Of a DNA stretch of 64,000 bases, positions 25,042-34,040 are shown in pieces. Position 1 is the first letter of the stretch; each line of letters opens with the position of its first letter. The stretch covers positions 328,598 through 392,597 of the forward strand of contig NZ_FUWJ01000003.1 in NCBI RefSeq assembly GCF_900167455.1. Reading direction: 5' to 3'. Source of the stretch: Enhydrobacter aerosaccus (GTDB lineage: Bacteria > Pseudomonadota > Alphaproteobacteria > Reyranellales > Reyranellaceae). The notes below the pieces were generated by a model. It searched no databases. It was not told the DNA's origin and saw only the letters and a program-made list of their open reading frames with translations. Both the position numbers and the translations under genes were made by a program.

Positions 25042-25464
25042 ATGCGTGACGTCGTGCGGAGCCGTTCAGTTCCACAGATCATCGTGAGCAACGCCGACTA
25101 CGAGCGGCTGATCGATCTCGCCAATGCCTCCATGCAGCGCCTTCCGGAGGTCGCCGAGGAGCTGCTGGCCGAGATGGATCGGGCCAAGGTCGTCGAGGAT
25201 GAGGCGGTGCCTCCTCACGTGGTGCGGATGGGCTCGACCGTTACCTTCGAGTCGGACGACGGCCGGGTGCGTACGATGACGCTCGTCTATCCTGCCGACG
25301 AAAGCCTCGACCAGCACCGCATCTCGGTCATGACTCCGATCGGAGCAGCCTTGATCGGCCTAGGCGTCGGCCAGTCGATCTCCTGGTCGGCCCGCGACGG
25401 CAAGAATCATCGCCTGACCGTTACGCACGTCTCGACGCCTGCCAGCCCTAGTTGCCAGCCCTAG
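25042..25464 (+). CDS. rnk: Rnk-type regulator of nucleoside diphosphate kinase (GreA/GreB C-terminal fold)
   Basis: 140 residues. The N-terminal coiled region (VSNADYERLIDLANASMQRLPEVAEELLAEMDRA) and the C-terminal GreA-like FKBP fold (VRMGSTVTFESDDGRVRTMTLVYPAD, then VMTPIGAALIGLGVGQSISW) define Rnk. In gammaproteobacteria it binds RNA polymerase without the Gre coiled-coil tip that stimulates cleavage, and affects nucleotide pools. The stop TAG is part of a CTAG that also supplies the stop of the convergent TRAP permease gene, so the two coding regions overlap by four bases. Confidence 0.88.
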   Translation: MRDVVRSRSVPQIIVSNADYERLIDLANASMQRLPEVAEELLAEMDRAKVVEDEAVPPHVVRMGSTVTFESDDGRVRTMTLVYPADESLDQHRISVMTPIGAALIGLGVGQSISWSARDGKNHRLTVTHVSTPASPSCQP

Positions 25465-26744
25465 TTGATGGCGCCGGCAGCGCGCGGCAGGAAAAGCGCG
25501 ATGTCCGGGAACAGGATGATCAGCAGCAGGCCGAACAGCAGTGCGGCGATGTAGGGCATGTAGGTGCGCCAGTGCTGGCCGACGGTCAGGTTGGCGAATT
25601 TGAGCGCCATCAGCAGCCCTACCCCCATCGGCGGCAGGAACAGGCCGATGCCCACCGCCGCCGTCTGCACGATGTTGAAGTGGTAGGGGTTGATGTTCAT
25701 CTTCTCGGCGATCGGGAACACCACCGGAATCAGCACCACCGCCGCCGGCAGACCCTCCAGCACCATGCCGAACATCATGGTGATGGCGGCGGTGCAGAGC
25801 AGGAACAGCCACGGCATCGAGTGCAGCGGCGACAATACCTCCGCCAGCAGCTTCGGCACGCCGGAAACGCCCATCAGGTATTGGAACACCGACGCGACGG
25901 CGAGCAGGAACACGACCGATGCGGTGAGGATCGCGCTCTCGTAGGCAAGCTTGCCCATCTCGCGAAAACTGACGTTGCGATAGTAAAAGCGCGCGGCGAC
26001 GAAGGCGTAAGCCGCCACCACCGCGCCCGCTTCCGTCGCGGTGAATACGCCACCGATGAAGCCGCCCAGGATGACGATCGGAATGACGAGCGGAATCGCG
26101 GCGCGCCGTGCCGTGGTGGTGAGCAAGGTCAGATCCGGCCGCGTGTCGACCGGCCAATCGTATTTGCGGGCCCGGTACCAGACCAAGGCCATCAGGCAGA
26201 GCATGATGACGGCCGCAGGCACGAAGCCGGCGAGAAAGAGCGCGACCGCCGACGTGTTCGTGACCTGTGCGATCACGATCATGAAGATCGCTGGCGGCAC
26301 CAGCATGCCCATCGCCGTGCCGGCGGCAATCAGTGATGCCGAGTCCTCGCGCTTGTAGCCGGCCTTGGTGAGCGGCGGCATCAGGGTCGAGCCCAGCGCC
26401 GAGACCTCGGCCATCTTCGAGCCGCAGATGTCGGAGAAGAAATAGGCGACCACGATCACCGACATGCCGAGCCCGCCCTTGACCCAGCCCACCAGCGCGC
26501 GGGCGAAATCGACTAGGGCATGGCTCATGCCGCAGCGTTCCATCAGGCCGCCGGCGAAGACGAAGGCGGGAATGGCCAGCAGCACCCAGCTCTGCGAGCC
26601 CGATACCAGGCTCGAGGACAGGACCTGCATGTCGTAACCGCCGATCCATAGCCCTGCCACGGCGGAGACGCCGAGGGCGAAGACAATGGGCATCGAGAAG
26701 ACGATCAGGACGACGAAGATCGCGGCGACCAGAAGCAACAACAT
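25461..26744 (-). CDS. TRAP transporter large permease (DctM family)
   Basis: 427 residues with about 12-13 hydrophobic segments, the ion-coupled membrane subunit of a tripartite ATP-independent periplasmic transporter. Family marks are FALGVSAVAGLWIG near the start, SQSWVLLAIPAFVFAGGLMERCGM, VAYFFSDICGSKMAEVSALGSTLMP and the late GLFLPPMGVGLLMAL. It imports an organic acid or similar compound with Na+ and works with the DctQ and DctP proteins encoded 12 bp and 0.6 kb upstream. The substrate is not visible from this subunit. Confidence 0.93.
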   Translation of the reverse strand: MLLLLVAAIFVVLIVFSMPIVFALGVSAVAGLWIGGYDMQVLSSSLVSGSQSWVLLAIPAFVFAGGLMERCGMSHALVDFARALVGWVKGGLGMSVIVVAYFFSDICGSKMAEVSALGSTLMPPLTKAGYKREDSASLIAAGTAMGMLVPPAIFMIVIAQVTNTSAVALFLAGFVPAAVIMLCLMALVWYRARKYDWPVDTRPDLTLLTTTARRAAIPLVIPIVILGGFIGGVFTATEAGAVVAAYAFVAARFYYRNVSFREMGKLAYESAILTASVVFLLAVASVFQYLMGVSGVPKLLAEVLSPLHSMPWLFLLCTAAITMMFGMVLEGLPAAVVLIPVVFPIAEKMNINPYHFNIVQTAAVGIGLFLPPMGVGLLMALKFANLTVGQHWRTYMPYIAALLFGLLLIILFPDIALFLPRAAGAIN

Positions 26745-26756
26745 GCCGTTCGATCC

Positions 26757-27248
26757 TCAGTGTGCAGTGGGGAAGCGGGGCGGCGGTGCGATCACCATGG
26801 AGGCGGCATAGATCGCGAGCAGGACTCCACCGATCACCGCAGATCCATAAAGGACGGCGAGATTGATCTCGAGGCCCGGCGTGGTGAGTGTGCTGTTGAG
26901 AATGCACAGCCTGACGCCGAACCACGCCACCAGCAAACCGAGCGCGGCGACCAGAACGAAATGGATGCGTTCTACGAACAGCAGGCCGCGCGGCGTGAGA
27001 TGCAGGACGTGCAGCGTGAAGTGTGCGCGTTCACGCACGCCGATCGCCGCGCCGATCAAGGTCAGATAGGCGAGCATCATCTCGCCCACTTCTTCGACCC
27101 AGGTGAAGGGGATCGGATCCAGGTCGAGCCAATCCGTGACCGGAATCATGACGTAGCGCAGGAACACGCCGATCAACAGGTTGACGATCGCTGCGATCAG
27201 CAGCAGGGAAACGACGAGCTTGGGGATCGCGGCGATGAACTTCATCAT
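26757..27248 (-). CDS. TRAP transporter small permease (DctQ family)
   Basis: 163 residues, four membrane segments. The conserved pattern of the small subunit is visible: an N-terminal helix ending in FLRYVM, then PFTWVEEVGEMMLAYLTLIGAAIGVRERAHF, and two C-terminal helices. It docks to DctM and stabilises the complex. I start it at the first ATG of ATGATG at 27248; the open frame further out has no support. It ends 12 bp before the DctM start. Confidence 0.9.
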   Translation of the reverse strand: MMKFIAAIPKLVVSLLLIAAIVNLLIGVFLRYVMIPVTDWLDLDPIPFTWVEEVGEMMLAYLTLIGAAIGVRERAHFTLHVLHLTPRGLLFVERIHFVLVAALGLLVAWFGVRLCILNSTLTTPGLEINLAVLYGSAVIGGVLLAIYAASMVIAPPPRFPTAH

Positions 27249-27321
27249 TGTCGTCCCAGGATGACACAGGCTTCGAGTTGGGTGAAAGTCCCGCGGCATC
27301 GCCCCGGGATGTCGAGGTCGG

Positions 27322-28356
27322 CTAGGACTTGAACGAAGCGATCTCGTCCCACATCTCGCTGTATTGCTTCTTGTAGGCCGGCCAGATCTTCGCCTCAGCG
27401 ACCTTGCGGAAGGCCTCGACGTCGGCCTTGGCCACCGTCATGCCCTTGGGTTCGAGCAGTTCCTTCGCCTTCTCATAATTGTCGACCGACTCTGTGAGAT
27501 CGCGGATCCGGCGCTGTGCTTCGCGGCTGAGATCCAGCATCAGCTTCTGCTGGGCCGGCGTCAGGCCGTTCCAGACAGCGAGGTTCATGACCGCATTGGT
27601 CGGGCCGTAATTGTGATAGGTCAGCGAGGCGTACTTGGAGACTTCGTAGATCTTCAGCGCCATCATGTTCACGATGGGAAGATCGCCGCCGTCGATCACG
27701 CCCGATTTTGCCGCCGAGATCACCTCGCCCCAGGCCATGGGCACGGCATTACCGCCCAGGCCGTTGATCGTGTCGCCGAACACCTTGGCCTGCTGGACAC
27801 GGATCTTGGCGCCGCGCAGATCCTTCGGCTCGACGATCGCCTTCTTGCCGGTCCAGAAGTGGCGGAAGCCGTAATCGAAGTAGCAGAGAGTCTTCACGCC
27901 GTACTTCTGCTGGAAATCCTTGTCCATCTTGTCGCCGATCGGGCCGTTGAACATCTTGTAGGCCTGGTCGTAGCTCTTCACGAGATAGGGCACGAGGAAC
28001 ACCCCCATCTCCGGAAAGATGGTTGCCGCGGCGCCGGCCGGACTGCCCATAGCGATGTTGCCGGACTTCACGGCATTCATGATGTCGAGCTCCTTGCTGA
28101 GCAAGGTCGAGCCGAAGAACTGCATGTCGAGCTCGCCGTTCGACTGCTTCTTCACTTCGCCCGCCATCCAGTCGAAGGCGACAGCTGCCGACTCGGGCAC
28201 GGCATTGATATGCGCGAAGACCAGCTTCTTTGCTTCGGCGCGGGCAAAGGTGGGGGCAAGCCCGCTCGCCAGGATGCCCGCCATCCCGCCCGTCACCAGA
28301 CTCCGCCGCCGAATTGCGGACAGACTCCGACTGCTGATTTTCATGATCGTCGACAT
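27322..28356 (-). CDS. TRAP transporter substrate-binding protein (DctP family)
   Basis: 344 residues. The N-terminus carries a twin-arginine-rich signal (SAIRRRSLVTGGMAGILASGLAPTFARA), so it may be exported folded. The mature DctP fold shows KKLVFAHINAVPESA, the FFGSTLLSKELDIMNAVKSGNIAMG region, and the conserved arginine region AKIRVQQAKVFGDTINGLGGNAVPMAWGEV that binds a carboxylate. It captures the ligand in the periplasm and delivers it to DctQM. A GGGAGG ribosome site precedes the ATG. The upstream LysE and D-aminoacylase genes on the same strand suggest an amino-acid derivative as ligand, which is inference. Confidence 0.92.
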   Translation of the reverse strand: MSTIMKISSRSLSAIRRRSLVTGGMAGILASGLAPTFARAEAKKLVFAHINAVPESAAVAFDWMAGEVKKQSNGELDMQFFGSTLLSKELDIMNAVKSGNIAMGSPAGAAATIFPEMGVFLVPYLVKSYDQAYKMFNGPIGDKMDKDFQQKYGVKTLCYFDYGFRHFWTGKKAIVEPKDLRGAKIRVQQAKVFGDTINGLGGNAVPMAWGEVISAAKSGVIDGGDLPIVNMMALKIYEVSKYASLTYHNYGPTNAVMNLAVWNGLTPAQQKLMLDLSREAQRRIRDLTESVDNYEKAKELLEPKGMTVAKADVEAFRKVAEAKIWPAYKKQYSEMWDEIASFKS

Positions 28357-28420
28357 GGCGCGCCCTCCCAGGCGATTTATTTATGAAAATCCTATACCGC
28401 GGGGAGAGGGGCGCAAAGCG

Positions 28421-29056
28421 CTATGGCTTGTAACGCAGCAAGGCCACACCGAAACCGCAGAAGATCGCACCGCTGGCGCGATTGACGCGACGCAGCCAGG
28501 CACCTTGCATGAGGTGAGTCGCGAATCGCCGACCGCTCAGCGAATAGAGCATGTAGAAGAAGGCTTCGACGGCGAGGAACGTCGCGACCAGCAGGCCGAA
28601 TTGCGGGGCCCAGGGCGCGTTCGGCGTCATGAATTGCGGAAAGAAGGCGGCGGCGAACACCAGCAGCTTGGGATTGCTGATGCCGACGAGGAAACCACCG
28701 CGCAGCAAGGTCCAGCGATCCACTGTGCGGTCGTTGGTTTCGCGCGACGGTGCCGCAATGACGGGTGGGTCCACAGGCGACCGCCACGTCTGGATGCCGA
28801 GATAGATCAGATAGGCGGCGCCGGCATACTTCAGGGCCTCGAAGGCGACGGGCACAGCGAGCATGAAGGCACTGACGCCGGCCACCGAAGCGACCAGCAG
28901 AACCGTCAGGGACAGCAGGCAGCCTGTCATGCCGAGCATTGCGGCGCCGAAGCCGAAGCGGATGCTGCGCGTCGTGACATAGAGGACATTGGGGCCTGGC
29001 GTGGCGCTGATCAGGATGACCGCGCCGAGATAGAGCCACCACGTCTGGAAGGTCAT
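28421..29056 (-). CDS. LysE/RhtB family amino-acid exporter
   Basis: 211 residues with six hydrophobic segments. The N-terminal signature ISATPGPNVLYVTTRSIRFGFGAAMLGMTG is the LysE family mark, and YAGAAYLIYLGIQTWRS and GFLVGISNPKLLVFAAAFFPQFM follow. It exports amino acids or related compounds across the inner membrane. It starts 9 bases after the stop of the D-aminoacylase-like gene and lies 64 bp ahead of the TRAP binding protein gene. An exporter beside an importer and a deacylase may serve as a relief valve, but the substrate is unknown. Confidence 0.92.
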   Translation of the reverse strand: MTFQTWWLYLGAVILISATPGPNVLYVTTRSIRFGFGAAMLGMTGCLLSLTVLLVASVAGVSAFMLAVPVAFEALKYAGAAYLIYLGIQTWRSPVDPPVIAAPSRETNDRTVDRWTLLRGGFLVGISNPKLLVFAAAFFPQFMTPNAPWAPQFGLLVATFLAVEAFFYMLYSLSGRRFATHLMQGAWLRRVNRASGAIFCGFGVALLRYKP

Positions 29057-29065
29057 GCGGTCAAG

Positions 29066-30784
29066 TCACTGCGCCGCGAGGGCGACATGCCGGCCCTGTG
29101 ACGGAGCGAAGCGATCGAGGACATGGCCGGGTCCCTTGGCGTGGCGCACATAGTCCTTGCCGTCGAAGGTCTTCACGCCATTGCAGAACACGCCGTGGAC
29201 GCCGGTCGGCCGGCGGATGGTCCGGCGGCCTCCACCCGGCAGATCGGCCACACGCTCGGCCGGGCTCACGCCGACGGTCGCGGGATCGAACAGCAACAGG
29301 TCGGCCTGAGCGCCGATGGCGATGCGCCCGCGATTGGGGATGCCATAAAGATCCGCCGGATGGCTGGTGAGCCGTCGGACGCCTTCGACGAGATCGAAAT
29401 CGCCTCGTTCGCGCACCCAGTGCGACAGGAAATGCAGGCCAAATCCCGCATCGCACATGTAGATCAGGTGGGCGCCGGCATCGCTCAACGCCACCACGCC
29501 CGCTTCGTGCTTCAGCAGCCGCGCCACGCCGTCGTCGCCGACATTGAGGAAGCGACCGAGGAAGGCGGTTCCAAGATCCTCGTCGAGTGCCAGATCGAGC
29601 ATGACGTCGAGCGGGTCACGCCGCTCGGTCCGGGCGATCTCGTCGAGATAGCGGTTCACGTAGCGGGCGTTGGTGGGCTTTTGCGCCACCGCCACCATCA
29701 CGCGATCCCAGTTGCCCTGGAAGATCATGCCGGGCCGCGGGTTGCGCGCGTTGTCGCGGAACTGGGCGCGCCACGACGGATCGCGGAACACGGCCTTCAG
29801 CTGCTCCGGCGTGTAGGCCTTGATCGGATCGAAGGCGGCATGGCTGTAGAAGGGATAGGCGTTCGCCATCGTGAAATCGAACGACAGCGGCTGGCAGGGG
29901 ATCTGGACATAGAGCCCGTTGCCGCGATGGATGGCGGCGGCGCAGGCATCGAAGATGCGGATGGCGCGTTGCGGCTCCTGCTCATTGTACATCGCCATGC
30001 CGGTGCCCTGGAAGAACGGTCGTCCGTACTTCGCCGCCATCGGCTCCAGTTCCTCCGGCGTCTTCACGCCCGAGGCGATGGCGATGACGCCTTTGCAGCG
30101 CGGTCCCATCGCGCCGACCAGCGCATCGAGCTCCGACATCGGCGCGATGGTCGACGGCATCGGCACGCCGCCATAGCCGGAATGATTGAGCGAATAGGAG
30201 GCGCCCAGTCCGATGGCTCCCTGTGCCATCGCGTCGGCCACCATCGCTTTCATGCGCGCCAGCTCTTCCGGCGTCGCCTCCGCGCGTTGCGAGGCCGCCT
30301 CTCCCATGACGGCCGTGCGGATCGTGGAGTGGCCGGCCAGAACCGCGACATTGGCGTAGGCCGGCCGGCGGCGCAGCATGTCCATGTACTGGCCGAAGCT
30401 CTCGAAATCCCACTGGATGCCGGTGCGGAGCGCCTCGAGATCCATGCCTTCGACGACCGAGAGGTTGCGGATCACGAGATCGCGCGCGGCGGGCGGCGCC
30501 GGCACGATCCCGAAGCCGCAATTGCCGATCACCGCCGTGGTGACGCCCAGCGACGGGGAGGGCGAGAGAGTCTGATCCCAGGTGATCTGGGCGTCATAGT
30601 GCGTGTGGACATCGACGATGCCGGGGGCCAGCACGAGGCCGCCGGCATCGATGGTTTCGGCCGCTCTGTCCTTGATCTCGCCAATCGCCTCGATGTGCCC
30701 ATCCTTCACGGACAGATCGGCACGGCGCGGTTCGTTGCCGAGGCCATCGATGAGGGTGGCCCCGCGGATGACGAGATCGGACAT
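29066..30784 (-). CDS. N-acyl-D-amino-acid deacylase-type amidohydrolase
   Basis: 572 residues. The N-terminal strand MSDLVIRGATLIDGLGNEP and the metal motif VDVHTHYDAQITWD are those of D-aminoacylase/amidohydrolase 3 proteins; AGHSTIRTAVMG follows, and the C-terminus has SDAGAHLIYMCDAGFG, LTSHPADLYGI and GRIAIGAQADLLLFDP. Members of this group hydrolyse N-acyl-D-amino acids or related amides in the cytoplasm. At 572 residues it is longer than classical D-aminoacylase (about 480-500). It begins two bases after the stop of maeB and is followed closely by lysE, giving a compact operon. Confidence 0.87.
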   Translation of the reverse strand: MSDLVIRGATLIDGLGNEPRRADLSVKDGHIEAIGEIKDRAAETIDAGGLVLAPGIVDVHTHYDAQITWDQTLSPSPSLGVTTAVIGNCGFGIVPAPPAARDLVIRNLSVVEGMDLEALRTGIQWDFESFGQYMDMLRRRPAYANVAVLAGHSTIRTAVMGEAASQRAEATPEELARMKAMVADAMAQGAIGLGASYSLNHSGYGGVPMPSTIAPMSELDALVGAMGPRCKGVIAIASGVKTPEELEPMAAKYGRPFFQGTGMAMYNEQEPQRAIRIFDACAAAIHRGNGLYVQIPCQPLSFDFTMANAYPFYSHAAFDPIKAYTPEQLKAVFRDPSWRAQFRDNARNPRPGMIFQGNWDRVMVAVAQKPTNARYVNRYLDEIARTERRDPLDVMLDLALDEDLGTAFLGRFLNVGDDGVARLLKHEAGVVALSDAGAHLIYMCDAGFGLHFLSHWVRERGDFDLVEGVRRLTSHPADLYGIPNRGRIAIGAQADLLLFDPATVGVSPAERVADLPGGGRRTIRRPTGVHGVFCNGVKTFDGKDYVRHAKGPGHVLDRFAPSQGRHVALAAQ

Positions 30785-30786
30785 GG

Positions 30787-33096
30787 CTAGCTCCGTCGGC
30801 TGAGCGCTCCATAGGCGGCGAGCGCGGCGTGGTTGACGAGGTCGCTGACCGTGGCGCCCATGCCCACGATCTGCATCGGCTTCTGCAGGCCGTCGATCAC
30901 CGGCCCGATCACGGTCACACCCCCCAGGCTCTGCATCAGGCGCGAGGCGATGTGCGCGGAATGGAGCCCCGGCATCACCAGCACGTTGGCGGGCCCGGTC
31001 AGGCGGCAGAAGGGATAGGTCGCCTTCATCAGTGCGTGGTCGAGCGCCATGTCGGCCTGCATCTCGCCGTCATATTCGAAGTCGACCTTCTCGGCGTCGA
31101 GGATGCGGATCGCCTTGCGGATGCGGTCGATGCGTTCGATCTCCCGGCTGCCGAAGTTGGAGAAGGAGAGGAAGGCGACGCGCGGCTCGTGGCCCATCAT
31201 GCGCGCGCTCTTCACCATCTGCTTGGCGATGGTGGCCAGCTCCTCCGGTGTCGGGGTCTCGTTGATCGATGTGTCACCGAGGAACACGGTACCGTGGCGC
31301 GAGACGATCACCGAGTAGCCCATCGCCACCTTGCCGGGATCGACGTCGACCACATGCCTGATGTCGGTGTAGCACTCGGGGAAGCGGCGCGTGAGGCCGG
31401 ACACCATGCCGTCGGCATCGCCCATCGCCACCATGCAGGCGCCGAAGACGTTGCGGCCCTGATTCACCATGCGCTGCACATCGCGGCGCAGGAATCCGTC
31501 GCGCTGTAGGCGCTTGTAGACCATGTCGGTATAGGGCGTGTTGCGCGTCGACAGGCGGGCGTTGTGGATCTCGAGTCCGTCGGTGTTGGTAATGCCGAGG
31601 GACTTCATCGTCTCGCGCACCTGCTCCTCGCGACCGATCAGGATCGGCGTGCCGTAGCCGTTGTCGCGGAACACCACGGCGGCGCGGATCGTCCGTTCCT
31701 CTTCGCCCTCGGCGAAGACGATGCGCTGCGGATTGGCCTTTACCTGTTCGAACAGGTTCTGCAGCCAGTGGCTGGTCGGATCGAGGCGGCCGGAGAGCGA
31801 GCGCTTGTATTCGGCCATGTTGGGAATCGGCTTGCGCGCGACGCCGGATTTCATGGCCGCCTCCGCGACCGCCGCCGAGACGGCCGAGATCAGGCGCGGA
31901 TCGAACGGCACTGGCATGATGTATTCTGGTCCATAGCGCAGCCGCCGGCCGGAATAGGCGCGATCGACCTCATCGGGCACATCTTCGCGCGCCAGCTTGG
32001 CCAGCGCCTCGGCGGCCGCAATCTTCATGTCCTCGTTGATCGTGCTGGCGCGGACGTCGAGCGCGCCGCGGAAGATGTAGGGGAAGCCCAGCACGTTGTT
32101 GACCTGGTTGGGATAGTCGCTGCGGCCGGTCGCCATGATGGCATCGCCGCGCACCGCCTTCACGTCTTCCGGCGTGATCTCCGGGTCGGGATTGGCCATG
32201 GCGAAGATGATGGGCTTGTCGGCCATCGACTTCACCATGTCCTTGGTGACCGCGCCCTTTGCGGACAGGCCGAAGAACACGTCGGCGCCCTTCATGGCTT
32301 CCGCCAGCGTGCGCGCCTTGGTGCGGACCGCGTGGGCGCTCTTCCACTGGTTCATGCCCTCGGTTCGCCCCTGGTAGATCACGCCCTTGGTGTCGCACAG
32401 GATCGCATTCTCGTGCGGCAGGCCCATCGCCTTCACGAGCTCGATGCAAGCGATCGACGCGGCGCCCGCGCCATTCACCACCATCTTGACGTCCTTGATG
32501 TTGCGGCCGGTCAGGTGGAGGGCATTGATGAGGCCGGCGGCCGAGACGATGGCGGTGCCATGCTGGTCGTCATGGAAGACCGGGATGTCCATCAGCTCGC
32601 GCAGGCGCTGCTCGATGATGAAGCATTCCGGCGCCTTGATGTCCTCGAGGTTGATGCCGCCGAACGTCGGGCCGAGATAGCGCACGCAGTTGACGAACTG
32701 GTCGACATCCTTGGTGTCCACTTCGAGGTCGATGCAGTCGACATCGGCGAAGCGCTTGAACAGCACCGCCTTGCCTTCCATCACAGGCTTGCCGCCGAGC
32801 GCGCCGAGATCGCCGAGACCCAGCACGGCGGTGCCGTTGGAGATCACCGCCACCAGGTTGCCTTTAACGGTGTAGTCGTAGGCTTTGGCGGGATCCTTGG
32901 CGATCTCGAGACAGGGGGCGGCAACGCCGGGAGAATAGGCGAGTGCCAGGTCGCGCTGCGTCACCAGGGGCTTCGTCGCGATAATCTCGATCTTTCCCGG
33001 ACGCCCGGCCTTGTGCATCCGCAGCGAATCGCCGTCGAGATCGCCCATTTCATTGACCATTGCTTCCGAGCTGCTGCTGCTCGTCATCTGCTTCAT
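30787..33096 (-). CDS. maeB: NADP-dependent malic enzyme with C-terminal phosphotransacetylase-like domain
   Basis: 769 residues, the MaeB/TME two-domain form. The malic enzyme half (about 1-440) has [41 protein letters not shown] and the NAD(P)-binding [17 protein letters not shown]. The second half (about 445-769) is a phosphate acetyltransferase-like domain ([19 protein letters not shown], then [17 protein letters not shown] and [18 protein letters not shown]) that binds acetyl-CoA as an inhibitor but is usually not catalytic. The enzyme makes pyruvate and NADPH from malate. In many alphaproteobacteria maeB is divergent from mutS; here a nucleotidyltransferase gene has come between them. 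Confidence 0.95.
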   Translation of the reverse strand: MKQMTSSSSSEAMVNEMGDLDGDSLRMHKAGRPGKIEIIATKPLVTQRDLALAYSPGVAAPCLEIAKDPAKAYDYTVKGNLVAVISNGTAVLGLGDLGALGGKPVMEGKAVLFKRFADVDCIDLEVDTKDVDQFVNCVRYLGPTFGGINLEDIKAPECFIIEQRLRELMDIPVFHDDQHGTAIVSAAGLINALHLTGRNIKDVKMVVNGAGAASIACIELVKAMGLPHENAILCDTKGVIYQGRTEGMNQWKSAHAVRTKARTLAEAMKGADVFFGLSAKGAVTKDMVKSMADKPIIFAMANPDPEITPEDVKAVRGDAIMATGRSDYPNQVNNVLGFPYIFRGALDVRASTINEDMKIAAAEALAKLAREDVPDEVDRAYSGRRLRYGPEYIMPVPFDPRLISAVSAAVAEAAMKSGVARKPIPNMAEYKRSLSGRLDPTSHWLQNLFEQVKANPQRIVFAEGEEERTIRAAVVFRDNGYGTPILIGREEQVRETMKSLGITNTDGLEIHNARLSTRNTPYTDMVYKRLQRDGFLRRDVQRMVNQGRNVFGACMVAMGDADGMVSGLTRRFPECYTDIRHVVDVDPGKVAMGYSVIVSRHGTVFLGDTSINETPTPEELATIAKQMVKSARMMGHEPRVAFLSFSNFGSREIERIDRIRKAIRILDAEKVDFEYDGEMQADMALDHALMKATYPFCRLTGPANVLVMPGLHSAHIASRLMQSLGGVTVIGPVIDGLQKPMQIVGMGATVSDLVNHAALAAYGALSRRS

Positions 33097-33190
33097 TCTC
33101 CCAGTTGAGTGCGCATATTGGCGGTATTCCGATGGTGGTACCAGCCAGCCATGCCGCGCTGCAACGTGGCGCAGAACCGTTTATTTGCAC

Positions 33191-34030
33191 ATGAGTGATG
33201 CGATGAATGACTCCACCTCCAACGACCGAATCTTGCTCGACCGCCTGGTACGCGCCTTCGGCGGCGTGCCCGGTATCCGCGCTGTCGTTCTGGGAGGATC
33301 GCGTGCCCGCGGCGAAGGCTCTGCGCACTCGGACTACGACATCGGGCTGTATTACGAGCCCGACAATCCGATCGATGTCGGCCGGCTGGCCAAGGCGGCG
33401 ATGCTCCTGCCGGGCGCGGCACGGTCCTCCGTGACGGCGATCGGCGAATGGGGACCGTGGATCAATGGCGGTGCCTGGCTGACCGTCGATGGCCGCAAGG
33501 TCGATCTTCTCTATCGCGATCTGGAGAAGGTGCGGCAGGTCGTCGACGATTGCTGCGCCGGCACAGTGGAGCGCGTCTATCAGCCTGGCCACCCGCATGC
33601 CTTCGTGTCGGCTATCTACATGGGCGAATTGGCGCTCTGCCAGATCCTGTGGGATCCAGAGAACGCACTTGTCTCGACGCGCCGCAAATGCGCTTCCTAC
33701 CCCGACGCGCTTGGCGAGGCGCTGATCAGGACGTTCTTCTGGGAAGCCCGCTTTGCGCTCGAAAATGCCAGCCACGGTCGCGGCCGGGACGATCTTTCCT
33801 ATGTCGCCGGCTGCGCGTTCCGCTGTGTTGCCTGCCTGTGCCAGACGCTTTTTGCGCTGAACCGCACGTATCTCCTGAACGAAAAGGGCGCGGTACCGGG
33901 CGTCGAGCGCCTGTGCATCAAGCCGGTCGACTTCCGCTCCCGCGTCGAGAGCGCGCTTGCGCGAGCGGGTGCAGGTCTTTCCGATCTGGCGGCCCTGGTC
34001 GAGGAGACCGCGGGCCTGTTGAAAGTGTGA
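33191..34030 (+). CDS. Nucleotidyltransferase domain protein (MNT/KNTase-like)
   Basis: 279 residues. The polymerase-beta-like nucleotidyltransferase motif is intact: [21 protein letters not shown] carries hG-G/S and the DxD pair. A later acidic residue could be the third carboxylate ([10 protein letters not shown]). The C-terminal half is helical, with paired cysteines ([13 protein letters not shown]). It may adenylylate or nucleotidylate a small molecule, RNA or protein. I start at 33191 (MSDAMNDS); a second Met lies 12 bases later. It is between maeB (divergent) and mutS (10 bp downstream or 46 bp, depending on the mutS start). No HEPN antitoxin partner is seen, so a classical MNT-HEPN toxin pair is not supported. 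Confidence 0.8.
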   Translation: MSDAMNDSTSNDRILLDRLVRAFGGVPGIRAVVLGGSRARGEGSAHSDYDIGLYYEPDNPIDVGRLAKAAMLLPGAARSSVTAIGEWGPWINGGAWLTVDGRKVDLLYRDLEKVRQVVDDCCAGTVERVYQPGHPHAFVSAIYMGELALCQILWDPENALVSTRRKCASYPDALGEALIRTFFWEARFALENASHGRGRDDLSYVAGCAFRCVACLCQTLFALNRTYLLNEKGAVPGVERLCIKPVDFRSRVESALARAGAGLSDLAALVEETAGLLKV

Positions 34031-34040
34031 ATTACCGGCC

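Noticed and set aside
29123..30790. Plus-strand open frame of 555 codons opposite the amidohydrolase
   Set aside because: Antisense shadow: no ribosome site, no recognisable family and composition typical of a mirror frame.
31564..33108. Plus-strand open frame of 514 codons opposite maeB
   Set aside because: maeB is complete on the minus strand; the frame lacks any conserved motif.
33191..34030. Nucleotidyltransferase as half of an MNT-HEPN toxin-antitoxin pair
   Set aside because: At 279 residues it is longer than MNT antitoxins, and no HEPN gene is adjacent; the neighbours are maeB and mutS.
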